Of a DNA stretch of 42,546 nucleotides, positions 16,171-24,927 are shown in pieces; position 1 is the first letter of the stretch, and the number at the start of each line of letters is the position of its first letter. The notes below the pieces were generated by a model. The model had not been told where the DNA came from and made no database searches. It saw only the letters and a list, made by a program, of their open reading frames with translations. The translations under genes and the position numbers were made by a program. The DNA comes from Negativicutes bacterium. Lineage in GTDB: Bacteria; Bacillota_C; Negativicutes; Acidaminococcales; Acidaminococcaceae. Location: positions 1 through 42,546 of the forward strand of contig RZYP01000010.1 of NCBI GenBank assembly GCA_009930275.1, given 5' to 3'.

Positions 16171-17315
16171 TTTCTATTTATTCCCCCATTTTCTAATTGT
16201 AATCTGATTAATTCATCTGCGCAAACAGTTTTGCCCAATATGCCATATATGTTTGAAAACATCATAGCTGCCGTTTTAATCTTACCATGCACTCTTTGCT
16301 GCATATAATAATCTATTCGTTCGTTAACCATTTTGAGGACTTTCGCATCCAGACCTTCCCGTTTCAAAACCTTAACAGCTTCATCAGTAGTCAATGTATT
16401 TGCAATTTCTTTGCCAACTTCCGGTTCTATGCCTTGATACATAGCATAAAGTGCGAGAATTTCTGTCCTGCAGTCAGCATATTTTGAATGAGTGTTCATT
16501 ACACCTTGGGCTAATTTAACAAGTTTTCCTGAGTGTCCAATAATAAAGACGCTTTCAAAGCCGCAAAAAACCGCGTAATCTAAAAGTTCACCTACAAAAT
16601 TGCTGCAAGTAACAGCATCCGAAATATTCAACCCCAATATATCCTTAGCATAATCTTGCCCGTAATTACCAAAGAAAGCGAGCAGATTCTTATTTCCCTT
16701 GCTTATTTGCACATCCATTTCGACAAATAAGGTATCTACCAATGCTTTTTCACTCATCGGTTCAACAATGCCGGTGGTTCCTAATACAGACAAACCGCCG
16801 ATTATCCCAAGACGTGGATTAAAAGTCTTTTTGGCAATTTCAACCCCTTCAGGTATAGAAATTGTTATTTTTATTCCGCCGTTATATCCATACTTCTGCG
16901 CAACTTGCGCGACTTCATTTCTAATCATCCTGCTTGGAGTCGGATTAATGGCAGGGCCGCCAACGGAACAAGCCAGTCCTGGTTTAGTAACGGTACCCAC
17001 GCCTATCCCGCCAAGCAATTCCAGCTCACTCCCGGCGAATTTTTCAACGGTAGCATAGACCAGAACTCCATCGGTATCATCAGGATCATCGCCCGCATCT
17101 TTACGAATAGCACAAACGGCCTTACTATCTGTTAATAAAATATCCTGTGTGTCCAAATTCAAGGCTATACCCTTTGGTGTATTAATTGTAATATAATCCA
17201 GCCGTATCCCTGAAAAAAGCATAGCAGCGGCCGCCTTAGCTGCCGCAGCTGCACAGGTACCAGTAGTATAACCACAACGCAGTTTTTTCCCCCCAGATAT
17301 TCTGTATTCTTCCAA
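16167..17315 (-). CDS. cbiD: Cobalt-precorrin-5B C1-methyltransferase (CbiD)
   Basis: A 382-residue SAM-dependent methyltransferase that methylates C-1. The signature KLRCGYTTGTCAAAAAKAAA begins at residue 11; DAGDDPDDTDG lies near 72, NPTPSRMIRNEV near 123, GGLSVLGTTGIVEPMSEKA near 172-190 and GHSGKLVKLAQGVMNTHS near 259-276. It is the first gene of the 14-gene operon. An intrinsic terminator and a compact cobalamin riboswitch lie just upstream, so its expression should fall when cobalamin is high. AAAGGAGCAGG precedes the ATG. Confidence 0.96.
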   Translation of the reverse strand: MEEYRISGGKKLRCGYTTGTCAAAAAKAAAAMLFSGIRLDYITINTPKGIALNLDTQDILLTDSKAVCAIRKDAGDDPDDTDGVLVYATVEKFAGSELELLGGIGVGTVTKPGLACSVGGPAINPTPSRMIRNEVAQVAQKYGYNGGIKITISIPEGVEIAKKTFNPRLGIIGGLSVLGTTGIVEPMSEKALVDTLFVEMDVQISKGNKNLLAFFGNYGQDYAKDILGLNISDAVTCSNFVGELLDYAVFCGFESVFIIGHSGKLVKLAQGVMNTHSKYADCRTEILALYAMYQGIEPEVGKEIANTLTTDEAVKVLKREGLDAKVLKMVNERIDYYMQQRVHGKIKTAAMMFSNIYGILGKTVCADELIRLQLENGGINRK

Positions 17316-17371
17316 TTTCCTGCTCCTTTAATCTTTTGCATAATTTAATATCCAAAAAACAATAATAAAAG

Positions 17372-17398
17372 AAAAACCCCTGCGAAATCGCAGAGGTT
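17372..17398 (-). terminator. Intrinsic terminator between riboswitch C and cbiD
   Basis: The minus strand reads AACCTCTGCG, an ATTT loop, CGCAGGGGTT and then TTTCTTTT. The 10-bp stem with one G-U pair lies about 40 bases after the aptamer and 57 bases before the cbiD start. Confidence 0.88.
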
Positions 17399-17439
17399 TA
17401 AGAAACGAACCAAAGAATAGCTATAAAACTAACAACTCT

Positions 17440-17576
17440 GGTGCTATCTCCATCTCTCGTGGATTACAGCAAATAAATTTAGGATGGTTCCTGACTTAAA
17501 CGTTTTGCGTTTATCACAGTGGCGGGACCGTGCCGGATTTTCACCGTTCTTACCATTTGAGCCTTCACAAGCACCT
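17440..17576 (-). promoter_or_regulatory. Cobalamin riboswitch C (compact type) of the cbi operon
   Basis: The minus strand starts AGGTGCTTGTG, has AACGGTGAAAATCCGG and the CACGGTCCCGCCACTGTG core, then only a short hairpin (AAACG/CGTTT) before AGTCAGGAACCATCC, and ends in a hairpin with CACGAGAGATGG. The long peripheral arm with GGGAAGGC and the ACTGCCTG segment found in the other five elements is missing, so it belongs to the compact cobalamin class. Its target is the 14-gene biosynthetic operon. Confidence 0.9.
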
Positions 17577-17599
17577 AAATATTATTAAATTACCATGCA

Positions 17600-17608
17600 A
17601 TTATATCA
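17600..17608 (-). promoter_or_regulatory. Extended -10 promoter of riboswitch C / cbi operon
   Basis: The minus strand reads TGATATAAT, an extended -10 with perfect TATAAT, about 24 bases before the aptamer. The expected -35 position holds only a weak TAGATT with 17-base spacing. Confidence 0.65.
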
Positions 17609-17751
17609 CACGTAAGCCTTAAAATCTACAATTGCCTAGAATATAAACCTTGCTGCACCAAACAATTCGTATCTACTCTTTATTCGATATTCTTATCTGA
17701 GAAAACATTGTATAGGAATATTAATAAACTATCCGAGATAAATTCCCTATA

Positions 17752-17760
17752 TGTTATACT
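17752..17760 (+). promoter_or_regulatory. Possible extended -10 promoter of the antiporter gene
   Basis: TGTTATACT fits the TGnTATACT extended -10 pattern; no good -35 lies 17 bases upstream. The start codon is 100 bases downstream, giving a leader that contains the inverted repeat at 17782-17799. Confidence 0.4.
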
Positions 17761-17781
17761 AAATATATACTTTTATTAGAA

Positions 17782-17799
17782 AACAATTATAGAATTGTT
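17782..17799. repeat. Inverted repeat in the antiporter leader
   Basis: AACAATT and AATTGTT form 7-base arms around a 4-base centre, some 20-40 bases after the presumed transcription start. It could be a repressor operator; no regulator gene is adjacent. Confidence 0.4.
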
Positions 17800-17859
17800 C
17801 GTATTGCTGGATATCCTGTTCTAACTTCTATGATTCAGCATTCGGGAAAGGTGACTATA

Positions 17860-20175
17860 ATGGCTCATCTACCAATATTGGTCTCTGATTTGGCAATGAT
17901 ACTGCTTGTTGCCGGGGCAACAACCCTGATTGCTAAAAGATTAAACCAACCGCTTGTTCTTGGTTACGTAATTGCGGGTTTTTTTACAGGACCTTTTTTC
18001 AAACTACTCCCTACCATTACAGACATGAAAAGTATTTCTACCTGGGCAGAAATCGGTGTCATATTTCTACTTTTTGCTCTTGGATTGGAATTCAGCTTTA
18101 ACAAATTGAAAAGTGTAGGCAAAACAGCAATTATTGCTGCCTTCACCGAAGTAACCGGCCTGCTGATTCTTGGTTTCGGCTGCGGCCGCCTCTTGGGCTG
18201 GAGCAATATTGACAGCATTTTCCTTGGCGGTATGCTTTCCATGTCTTCCACTACCATAATTATCAAGGCATTTAATGATCTGAAACTCCGTGGTCAGCTT
18301 TTTACCGAGAAGGTCTTTGGCATATTGATTGTTGAAGATGTCGTAGGCATAATAATGATGGTTATGCTGTCAACGCTTGCTAAGACAAGCGAGTCTCTCC
18401 CGGGTCTTGAATTACTCTTTGATATATCGCGGCTTTTGTTTTTTTTGGTTCTTTGGTTTATTATGGGTGTTTATCTCGTACCGTCTTTTTTCAAAAAAGC
18501 TTATAATTTGATGAACGATGAAACATTGCTGATTGTTTCCGTCGGTCTTTGCCTGGGCATGGTCGTTCTTGCTACTAACATGGGCTTTTCACCTGCTCTT
18601 GGCGCCTTTATTATGGGTTCTCTGATAGCTGAAACACAGATGGCCGATAGAGCTGAACATGTCGTGAAACCGGTGCAAGATCTTTTCGGGGCCATTTTCT
18701 TCGTTTCTGTCGGCATGATGGTTGACCCGCAGCTTCTTATGCAATATGCAATTCCAATTGTACTGGTAATACTTACAACTATTATAGGCAAACTAATTTT
18801 TACTTCTCTCGGCGTTCTTCTTTCTGGGCAATCTCTTGGAACCTCGCTGCGCTGTGGATTCAGCCTGGCACAAATTGGTGAGTTCTCCTTTATCGTAGCT
18901 TCTTTGGGAATGAGTTTGGGCGTCATAAGTGATTTCCTATACCCTATCATCGTCGCTGCATCTGTTATTACCACATTCACAACACCCTATTTCATCGGCC
19001 TGGCAGATCAGGCTTACAAAACCATCAAAAAGAAATTACCTGCAAAAATGATGTCGTGGCTTAATCGCTACACAACCGACACTGATGCTGCCGGTGAAAG
19101 AGATACTGACTGGGCAACATTCCTAAGCATTTACCTCTTGCGTCTTGTCGTATATTTAACCCTTCTAATTTCAATCTCTTTTCTTTCCCTTAATAAACTG
19201 TTACCCTACTTGGCTACTCTTCTGCCATCCTTCTATGCCTCTATAGCAACAGCACTGATAACACTGTTAGTGATGGCACCGTTCCTAAGGGCAATGCTGA
19301 TTAACCGTGGTCACCACCCAGAACTTTTCTCAGTTCTCTGGTTTAAAAAGAGAACAAATCACATGCCTCTCATTTTTTTAGTCGTACTCAAAGTATCAGT
19401 TGCACTCTTCTTTATCTTTTTTGTTTTTTCAAAAATTCTCGATTTCCAATTTATAGCGGCCATCATCCTAACTTTTATTGCAACATCGATCATTGCTTCT
19501 TCTGATTGGCTGCTCGGTGAATATCTGAAAATGGAATCCAGATTTTTAGTCAATCTTAATGAAAGCCAATTGCTCAAACGACGGCAAGCATTAAACAATT
19601 CGGAAGATCCCTCAACAACAAATTGGCTTGATGAGAACCTTTTTGTTGTCCGTTATAACATAGAAGATGACTCTATTATGAGCAATAAAACTTTGTCACA
19701 ATTATCCTTACGTAAACACTATGGTATAAATATTCTTCAAATTACGCAAAACAGCAAGTCAATAGATATGCCTGGCGGAGAAGATGTTGTATTGCCCGAA
19801 TCGTCTATACTCGTCATAGGCACCCGTGGTCAGATCAAGTCTCTGAATGCAGCCATCGAAACAAAACAACTGGGGTTCTTAGCAACAAATGATCCTATAA
19901 GCTTGCGAAGTTTTGTGCTCAAAAAACAAGCAGATGATAAGTCGAAATTTCTTTACTGTACAATAACGGTCAATGCTACTTCTCCTCTTTTGAATAAGTC
20001 AATTAAGACCTCTGACCTAAGAAATAACTGGAATTGTTTGGTTATAGGATTGGAAAGAGGTAATTATACAATGATCAATCCTAACGTCTCTCTTGTTTTA
20101 GAAAAAGACGATTTGCTTTGGGTTCTCGGCAAACAAAAAATGATAAACCAACTTATCCGAGAAGAAATTTTATAA
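17860..20175 (+). CDS. Kef/CPA2-type cation:proton antiporter with two C-terminal TrkA-C-like domains
   Basis: A 771-residue inner-membrane protein. Residues about 5-385 form the sodium/proton-exchanger fold with many hydrophobic helices (LNQPLVLGYVIAGFFTGP, IGVIFLLFALGLEFS, FGILIVEDVVGIIMM, GFSLAQIGEFSFIVAS). Four further hydrophobic stretches follow at about 420-550. The last 180 residues appear to contain two successive TrkA-C (RCK-C) folds, recognisable from DLLWVLG- and ILVIGT-type ends, without a preceding nucleotide-binding RCK-N domain. It probably exchanges K+ or Na+ for H+. The start is ATG 17860, with AAAGGTGA seven bases upstream; an in-frame ATG at 17830 lacks a site. It is the only plus-strand gene and ends 1 base from the convergent permease gene. 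Confidence 0.85.
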   Translation: MAHLPILVSDLAMILLVAGATTLIAKRLNQPLVLGYVIAGFFTGPFFKLLPTITDMKSISTWAEIGVIFLLFALGLEFSFNKLKSVGKTAIIAAFTEVTGLLILGFGCGRLLGWSNIDSIFLGGMLSMSSTTIIIKAFNDLKLRGQLFTEKVFGILIVEDVVGIIMMVMLSTLAKTSESLPGLELLFDISRLLFFLVLWFIMGVYLVPSFFKKAYNLMNDETLLIVSVGLCLGMVVLATNMGFSPALGAFIMGSLIAETQMADRAEHVVKPVQDLFGAIFFVSVGMMVDPQLLMQYAIPIVLVILTTIIGKLIFTSLGVLLSGQSLGTSLRCGFSLAQIGEFSFIVASLGMSLGVISDFLYPIIVAASVITTFTTPYFIGLADQAYKTIKKKLPAKMMSWLNRYTTDTDAAGERDTDWATFLSIYLLRLVVYLTLLISISFLSLNKLLPYLATLLPSFYASIATALITLLVMAPFLRAMLINRGHHPELFSVLWFKKRTNHMPLIFLVVLKVSVALFFIFFVFSKILDFQFIAAIILTFIATSIIASSDWLLGEYLKMESRFLVNLNESQLLKRRQALNNSEDPSTTNWLDENLFVVRYNIEDDSIMSNKTLSQLSLRKHYGINILQITQNSKSIDMPGGEDVVLPESSILVIGTRGQIKSLNAAIETKQLGFLATNDPISLRSFVLKKQADDKSKFLYCTITVNATSPLLNKSIKTSDLRNNWNCLVIGLERGNYTMINPNVSLVLEKDDLLWVLGKQKMINQLIREEIL

Positions 20176-20176
20176 G

Positions 20177-20932
20177 TTATTCTTCTCTCTTTTTGGCAAT
20201 TAAATAATATCCTAAGCATAGAAAAAGAGAAAAATAGGTAAACATTAAGAAAATCCAACTCAAATCAATCGGCAAGTTATTTGATGCAGCACGCAATGAG
20301 TTACTTGCCGGTGTCAATGGCAATATCTCCAGGAAAATTTTTATAGAAGCAGGCAGCCCTTCGGCCTTAAAAAATGTACCGCATAAAAACGACATCGGCA
20401 CCAATATATATGTGCTGAAGTTACCCATGTCCTCATGTGTCGGCATTGCCATCGCAGCTGCAACTGCTAAGGCGGCAAATACGCAACAATTTAAAATCAA
20501 TATTGGGAAAAACCAACCGGAAACATCAACATTAACACCTAAGACCGCAGCTATAACCAGTATAACAATTGTTGAAATAACACCACGCAAAACCCCCGAT
20601 AATACTTTGCCTAAAACAAAAGCCCAAGATGAAATAGGCGAAATCAAATAAGTTTCCAATGTATGATAATATAGTCTGGACATATTCAGAGGGTTGGCCA
20701 CTGTATTAAAAGCAATGTTCATGGAATTCATTGCAATCATGCCGGGAATAATAAAGCTTAAGTACGAATTTCCATCAACTGAAATATTCCTACCCAAGCC
20801 TATGCCAAATGCAAAAATATACAATATTGGTGTAATCATGCGTGATAATAAAAATTTAACCATTGTTTTTTTTAAAACCAGCCAATCTCTCCAAAAAACA
20901 GTGAAAACATCATACAAAAATGTGCTAACCAT
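20177..20932 (-). CDS. ABC-2 type transporter permease (DrrB/NodJ-like)
   Basis: A 251-residue membrane protein with about six hydrophobic helices, typical of ABC-2 export permeases. Visible stretches are LLSRMITPILYIFAFGIGLG near residues 29-48, SFIIPGMIAMNSMN near 59-72, and the late SFLCGTFFKAEGLP and ILPLTPASNSLRAA elements characteristic of the family. The start is ATG 20932, seven bases after GGGAGG; an upstream GTG at 20938 lies too close to that site. It overlaps the ATPase gene by 8 bases and is the last gene of the operon. The substrate is unknown; placement at the end of a B12-riboswitch operon suggests a link to corrinoid or envelope traffic. Confidence 0.85.
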   Translation of the reverse strand: MVSTFLYDVFTVFWRDWLVLKKTMVKFLLSRMITPILYIFAFGIGLGRNISVDGNSYLSFIIPGMIAMNSMNIAFNTVANPLNMSRLYYHTLETYLISPISSWAFVLGKVLSGVLRGVISTIVILVIAAVLGVNVDVSGWFFPILILNCCVFAALAVAAAMAMPTHEDMGNFSTYILVPMSFLCGTFFKAEGLPASIKIFLEILPLTPASNSLRAASNNLPIDLSWIFLMFTYFSLFLCLGYYLIAKKREE

Positions 20933-21767
20933 TGACACGCCTCCCTGTTAACTCAATAAAAACATCTTCAAGATTAGCTTTTCTTATTGTTGCATTTACG
21001 GATAAGGAAGTAGCAAACTTTGCGGCTTCTTCACGTACATTAAAAAAGTTATTTGTTAGCTGGTCACCGTCATTGTATTCAACCACGATATCCCCAATTT
21101 TTGCTATTAAGTCTTTGGGAGTATCAAGAGCTATAAGTTTGCCATGGTCCATAATTGCCACTCTGTTTGCCAGCGCTTCGGCTTCTTCAATATAATGTGT
21201 TGTCAGCAAAACAGTCATCCCTTGACCATTCATCGACCTTATTAAATCCCATATTTTTCTTCTAACCTGTGGATCAAGTCCTACCGTGGGTTCGTCTAAA
21301 AACAAAACTTTTGGAGTATGAATTAAAGACATGGCAATCATTAACCTTCTTTTCATTCCTCCCGAATAATTACGAACTGATTCATCTGCCTGGTCTTTCA
21401 ACTCTACAAAGCTTAATATTTCATCTATTTTCTCTGTTCTTAAATTTGTATCAATAATATGATGAAGTTTTGCTTGCAGCTGCAAATTCTCCCTGCCGGT
21501 TAAGTCATAGTCCAGATTGAAATGCTGCGGGACTACGCCTATTAATTCCTTTACAGCGTCAGCATTTTGAAAAATATCATAACCACAAATGTTAACACTG
21601 CCACTGTTTAACTTGGCAAGCATTGTCAAAATACGTATTGTAGTAGTTTTACCGGCTCCGTTTGGTCCTAAAAGTGCAAAAATCTCGCCGTCACCAATCT
21701 CTAAAGTCAAATCTTTAACAGCTAAACGATTACCAAATTTTTTCACTAAATTATTAATCGTTATCAT
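20925..21767 (-). CDS. ABC transporter ATP-binding protein (DrrA/CcmA-like)
   Basis: A 280-residue ATPase with Walker A GPNGAGKTT (34-42), signature YSGGM (134-138), Walker B VLFLDEPTVGLD (about 154-165) and the switch His in LLTTHYIEEAEAL. The C-terminal tail ends in the LEDVFIELTGR motif found in drug- and polysaccharide-export ATPases. It pairs with the ABC-2 permease that follows. It begins 10 bases after the exporter at 21778-23499. Confidence 0.92.
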   Translation of the reverse strand: MITINNLVKKFGNRLAVKDLTLEIGDGEIFALLGPNGAGKTTTIRILTMLAKLNSGSVNICGYDIFQNADAVKELIGVVPQHFNLDYDLTGRENLQLQAKLHHIIDTNLRTEKIDEILSFVELKDQADESVRNYSGGMKRRLMIAMSLIHTPKVLFLDEPTVGLDPQVRRKIWDLIRSMNGQGMTVLLTTHYIEEAEALANRVAIMDHGKLIALDTPKDLIAKIGDIVVEYNDGDQLTNNFFNVREEAAKFATSLSVNATIRKANLEDVFIELTGRRVNG

Positions 21768-21777
21768 TATTGACTCC

Positions 21778-23499
21778 TTAAAAATTATTTATAGTTTGCG
21801 AGTTATACAAATTATAGTATAATCCGTGCTTTTCAATTAGTTCCTTATGACTACCTATTTCCGCAACACCATTTTTATTCAAAACGATAATGCGGTCAGC
21901 ATTAATAACCGTTGTCATCCTATGTGCAATTATCAAAGTTGTTCTGTTCTTGATGAGCTTATCCAACGCTTCTTGGATAAGCTTTTCTGTTTTATTGTCT
22001 AAAGAAGACGTTGCTTCATCCAAAACAACTATAGGTGGTTTTTTTAAAAACATTCTTGCAATGGCGATCCTCTGTTTTTGACCACCTGACAATTTGACGC
22101 CGCGCTCACCGATTTCAGTTTCATATTTTTGCGGCAAATCTTCAATAAAATCATTGGCAGCGGCCATCTTGGCGGCCTCTTCAATTTCGGCAAATGTAGC
22201 TTCAGGCTTGCCAAATCTTATGTTATTACTAACCGTATCAGAAAACAAAAAAACATCCTGCTGCACAAGGCCGATACTTTCACGCAAGTGCTTCTGCCTT
22301 ATTTTTTTTATATCTATTCCATCGATAGATATGCTCCCTTCATCGGGCTCATAAAAACGCAACAGCATATTGGCTATTGTCGTTTTACCAACACCGGTTT
22401 CACCAACAAAAGCAACTGTTTCTCCGGGCAGGATTCTTAAATTCAATCCCTTTATAACATTTTTTTCATCACTGTACCCAAAAGAAATATTATCAAATAC
22501 AATTTCCCCACTTATCGGGAAATCCTCTACAGGCTCTTCTGCATCAACAATTTCAGGCTTAATCAGCATAACTTCCCTAAACCGATAAAAACCTGCCATG
22601 CCGCGCTGATACATTTCAGTAAAAATTGTTAGACGAAACATTGGTTTCATAAACAAATTTACATAGAGCAAAAAAGCCACAAAATCACTCATCAATAATT
22701 CATTTTTGATTATCAAGAAGCCTCCTGCAAACATAACTGCTAAATTTGCGAAATTAGTAAAAAAATTCACACTACCCGCAAAATGTGCCAATACTTTGTA
22801 GGACTTCTTCCTCGTCTGGAGCAAATCAAGGCATTTGTTCAAAAACCGGTTGAATTGATATTCTTCACGTGCAAAAGCTTTTACTACTCTTATACCGCTT
22901 AGGCTTTCTTCAGCCTGTGCGCTTAATTCCCCATTTTTAGCTCTATTGGCACGAAAAGCCAACTTCAGTTTCTTATTAACATAAATCGTATGAATTGTTT
23001 TCAAGGCTAGCAATCCGGCAATCAAAAAGCCGAGTTTTAAATTCATCCAAAACAGCATGACAATGGTTCCGAGCATAGTTATACTGCAAACAATGACATC
23101 ATTCGGACCTCTGAAGGCTAATTCGCCTATCTCGGATATGTCGCTTGTCAAACGCGATAATAATTGTCCTGTGCGGGCATTGTCAAAATACTTGAAAGAC
23201 ATGGATTGCATATGCTTAAACAAATCGAAACGCATGTCATTTTCAATTTTTGCGCTAAGAGTGTGCCCGTAGTAACTCACGGCAAAGAGAATAAAATAGT
23301 TAAAAACATACAATAGCGCTAAAACTGTTGCGTAAAACAACAATACATCTATTTCTTTTCTGGGCAAAACACTATTAAGGACATATCTTACCGCCATAGG
23401 GAAAATTAAATCCAACCCGGCCGCAATTAATGAACCAATAATTACAGCGTATAGAGTTTTGCAATATGGCTTGTAATATTTAGCGAAATTCTTAATCAT
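21778..23499 (-). CDS. ABC exporter, fused membrane and ATPase domains (MsbA/BmrA-like)
   Basis: A 573-residue half-transporter. An N-terminal membrane domain (about residues 1-310) has six hydrophobic helices and the type IV exporter pattern (HTLSAKIENDMRFDLFKHMQ, LSRLTSDI, SGIRVVKAFARE). The C-terminal ATPase has Walker A GETGVGKTT near 375, the LVQQDVFLFSDTV Q-loop, signature LSGGQKQR near 475 and Walker B IVVLDEATSSLD. It would work as a homodimer exporting lipid, drug or another hydrophobic molecule. It starts 36 bases after the beta-propeller gene stop, with no terminator between, so it is probably in the same operon. Confidence 0.92.
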   Translation of the reverse strand: MIKNFAKYYKPYCKTLYAVIIGSLIAAGLDLIFPMAVRYVLNSVLPRKEIDVLLFYATVLALLYVFNYFILFAVSYYGHTLSAKIENDMRFDLFKHMQSMSFKYFDNARTGQLLSRLTSDISEIGELAFRGPNDVIVCSITMLGTIVMLFWMNLKLGFLIAGLLALKTIHTIYVNKKLKLAFRANRAKNGELSAQAEESLSGIRVVKAFAREEYQFNRFLNKCLDLLQTRKKSYKVLAHFAGSVNFFTNFANLAVMFAGGFLIIKNELLMSDFVAFLLYVNLFMKPMFRLTIFTEMYQRGMAGFYRFREVMLIKPEIVDAEEPVEDFPISGEIVFDNISFGYSDEKNVIKGLNLRILPGETVAFVGETGVGKTTIANMLLRFYEPDEGSISIDGIDIKKIRQKHLRESIGLVQQDVFLFSDTVSNNIRFGKPEATFAEIEEAAKMAAANDFIEDLPQKYETEIGERGVKLSGGQKQRIAIARMFLKKPPIVVLDEATSSLDNKTEKLIQEALDKLIKNRTTLIIAHRMTTVINADRIIVLNKNGVAEIGSHKELIEKHGLYYNLYNSQTINNF

Positions 23500-23535
23500 T
23501 TTTTACTCCATTTTAGGCTGTTTCGTCTCTTTTTG

Positions 23536-24927
23536 CTATATTTGCCACAAGTGAAAGCGATATCCGCCTATTATTTTACCTTCCGGTGTCACCGCAGGTG
23601 CCTCTATGCCCGCAACAAATTGTCCATCATTTGATATTTTAATTGCTTGCAAAGGTCCCTCTGTCTGGAAAAACTTTAATTCGCTGCCATCGTTAAGCTT
23701 AAGGATAAGAGCTCCATGTGCTTTGTAATTATGAGTCCTGACATTCCTGCCAACTGCGCAGGCAGCTACGCCATTGGCAAAATCCAACTGTTCAATCGTC
23801 CCTAACGCCTTATATTTATATTTGAATTCTCCTTTTATATCAAAGACGAATAAAGAATTATTGCTAGGGTGTTCTACCGGTGTCGGCAACTGCCAGTTTT
23901 CACGATTAAAGGTATTTATAGTCGTGAAAACAACTTTATCACCAACAACATAGCCATCACGTCCACTGGCATTTAACCAAGCTTTGTCAATTTGCTGCGG
24001 TTTTGAGAGCTCTCTTTCCCACAACATTTTCCCTGTATTATCAAACAAAAAGCCACGCCCGTCACTGCCGGATCCAGCCAAAAGCTTTCCATCTTTTGAG
24101 AAATTCGGGCTCCCCCGCATTACAGTAGTTTCAAACGGTGGAACTGACGCAACTAAAACAGAATTTAACAAAACGCCTGTGCTTTTATCCAAAAAATAAA
24201 GTGTGTCTTTATATTTCATATTCGTCCGGAACTCATAGGCAGAAGTTGAAACCACAATTCTATTATCAGCTCCGTTAGCATCACACCAAGTTATCCAACT
24301 GTCTAATACTTCATTTTCCGGATATTTCCAAAGTATTTCTCCCTTTTTGTTAAAAGCGACGGTGCGGGCATTATAGCCTCTTGAACCATCTTTAAACATG
24401 ACAAATCTATAGGCATTTATGAAAACCTTATCCTCATTATCTACACTGATATGAACGACTGAAGGATAGGAATGTTTTGCGATATCGGCACCGACAACAT
24501 CAACGGTCTCGTATTTCCAAAGCATATCACCATTTTCAACTGACAAGGCAAATAATTGACCCGTCGGGCTCTGCTCACCGATGTAAACAATTTTATTATC
24601 CTTGCTTACAGCCATAGAAATAAACTTGCCAAGGCCCAATGATCTTTTCCAGATTTGCTTGCCCTGATTATCAAACAGGAAAACTTCTCCGCGCTCAGTT
24701 CCTACCAACCACGATTTACTGGACTCGACATATTCCACCAGACCCTTGGTAAAACCCATGCGATCATAATTCTCATTAGCAATGTCGCCTAAATGAATTG
24801 AAACGTTTCCTGTATTCTGCGCGCCGCTAAAATAATACCATGGTGTTTTATTACCCGTTAACCAAAAAAGCAGCGCCCATGATAATGCGAAGATCACTAG
24901 TGCTAAACGTCCTTTAAAATTTTTCAT
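23536..24927 (-). CDS. Membrane-anchored periplasmic beta-propeller (PQQ-like repeat) protein
   Basis: A 463-residue protein with an N-terminal hydrophobic segment (residues about 8-23), uncleaved anchor or signal, followed by repeated blades: LVGTERGEVFLFDNQGKQIW, GQLFALSVENGDMLWKY, GYNARTVAFNKKGEILWKY, LYFLDKSTGVLLNS, GFLFDNTGKMLWE, SLFVFDIKGEFKYKY and so on. The xDxxG-xxxW pattern is that of PQQ-dependent dehydrogenase or BamB-like propellers, but no cofactor residues can be assigned. The start is ATG 24927, whose ATGA overlaps the stop of the EcfT gene, so the two are translationally coupled. That tie points to a scaffold or partner of the ECF transporter, or a periplasmic binding protein. 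Function unknown. Confidence 0.8.
   Translation of the reverse strand: MKNFKGRLALVIFALSWALLFWLTGNKTPWYYFSGAQNTGNVSIHLGDIANENYDRMGFTKGLVEYVESSKSWLVGTERGEVFLFDNQGKQIWKRSLGLGKFISMAVSKDNKIVYIGEQSPTGQLFALSVENGDMLWKYETVDVVGADIAKHSYPSVVHISVDNEDKVFINAYRFVMFKDGSRGYNARTVAFNKKGEILWKYPENEVLDSWITWCDANGADNRIVVSTSAYEFRTNMKYKDTLYFLDKSTGVLLNSVLVASVPPFETTVMRGSPNFSKDGKLLAGSGSDGRGFLFDNTGKMLWERELSKPQQIDKAWLNASGRDGYVVGDKVVFTTINTFNRENWQLPTPVEHPSNNSLFVFDIKGEFKYKYKALGTIEQLDFANGVAACAVGRNVRTHNYKAHGALILKLNDGSELKFFQTEGPLQAIKISNDGQFVAGIEAPAVTPEGKIIGGYRFHLWQI

Noticed and set aside
18501..18980. A 159-residue minus-strand frame opposite the antiporter gene
   Set aside because: It is antisense to conserved antiporter helices, has no start site, and shows no family pattern.
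20160..20200. Bidirectional terminator between the convergent antiporter and ABC-2 permease genes
   Set aside because: The genes are 1 base apart and no stable stem with a U-tract is visible at the junction.
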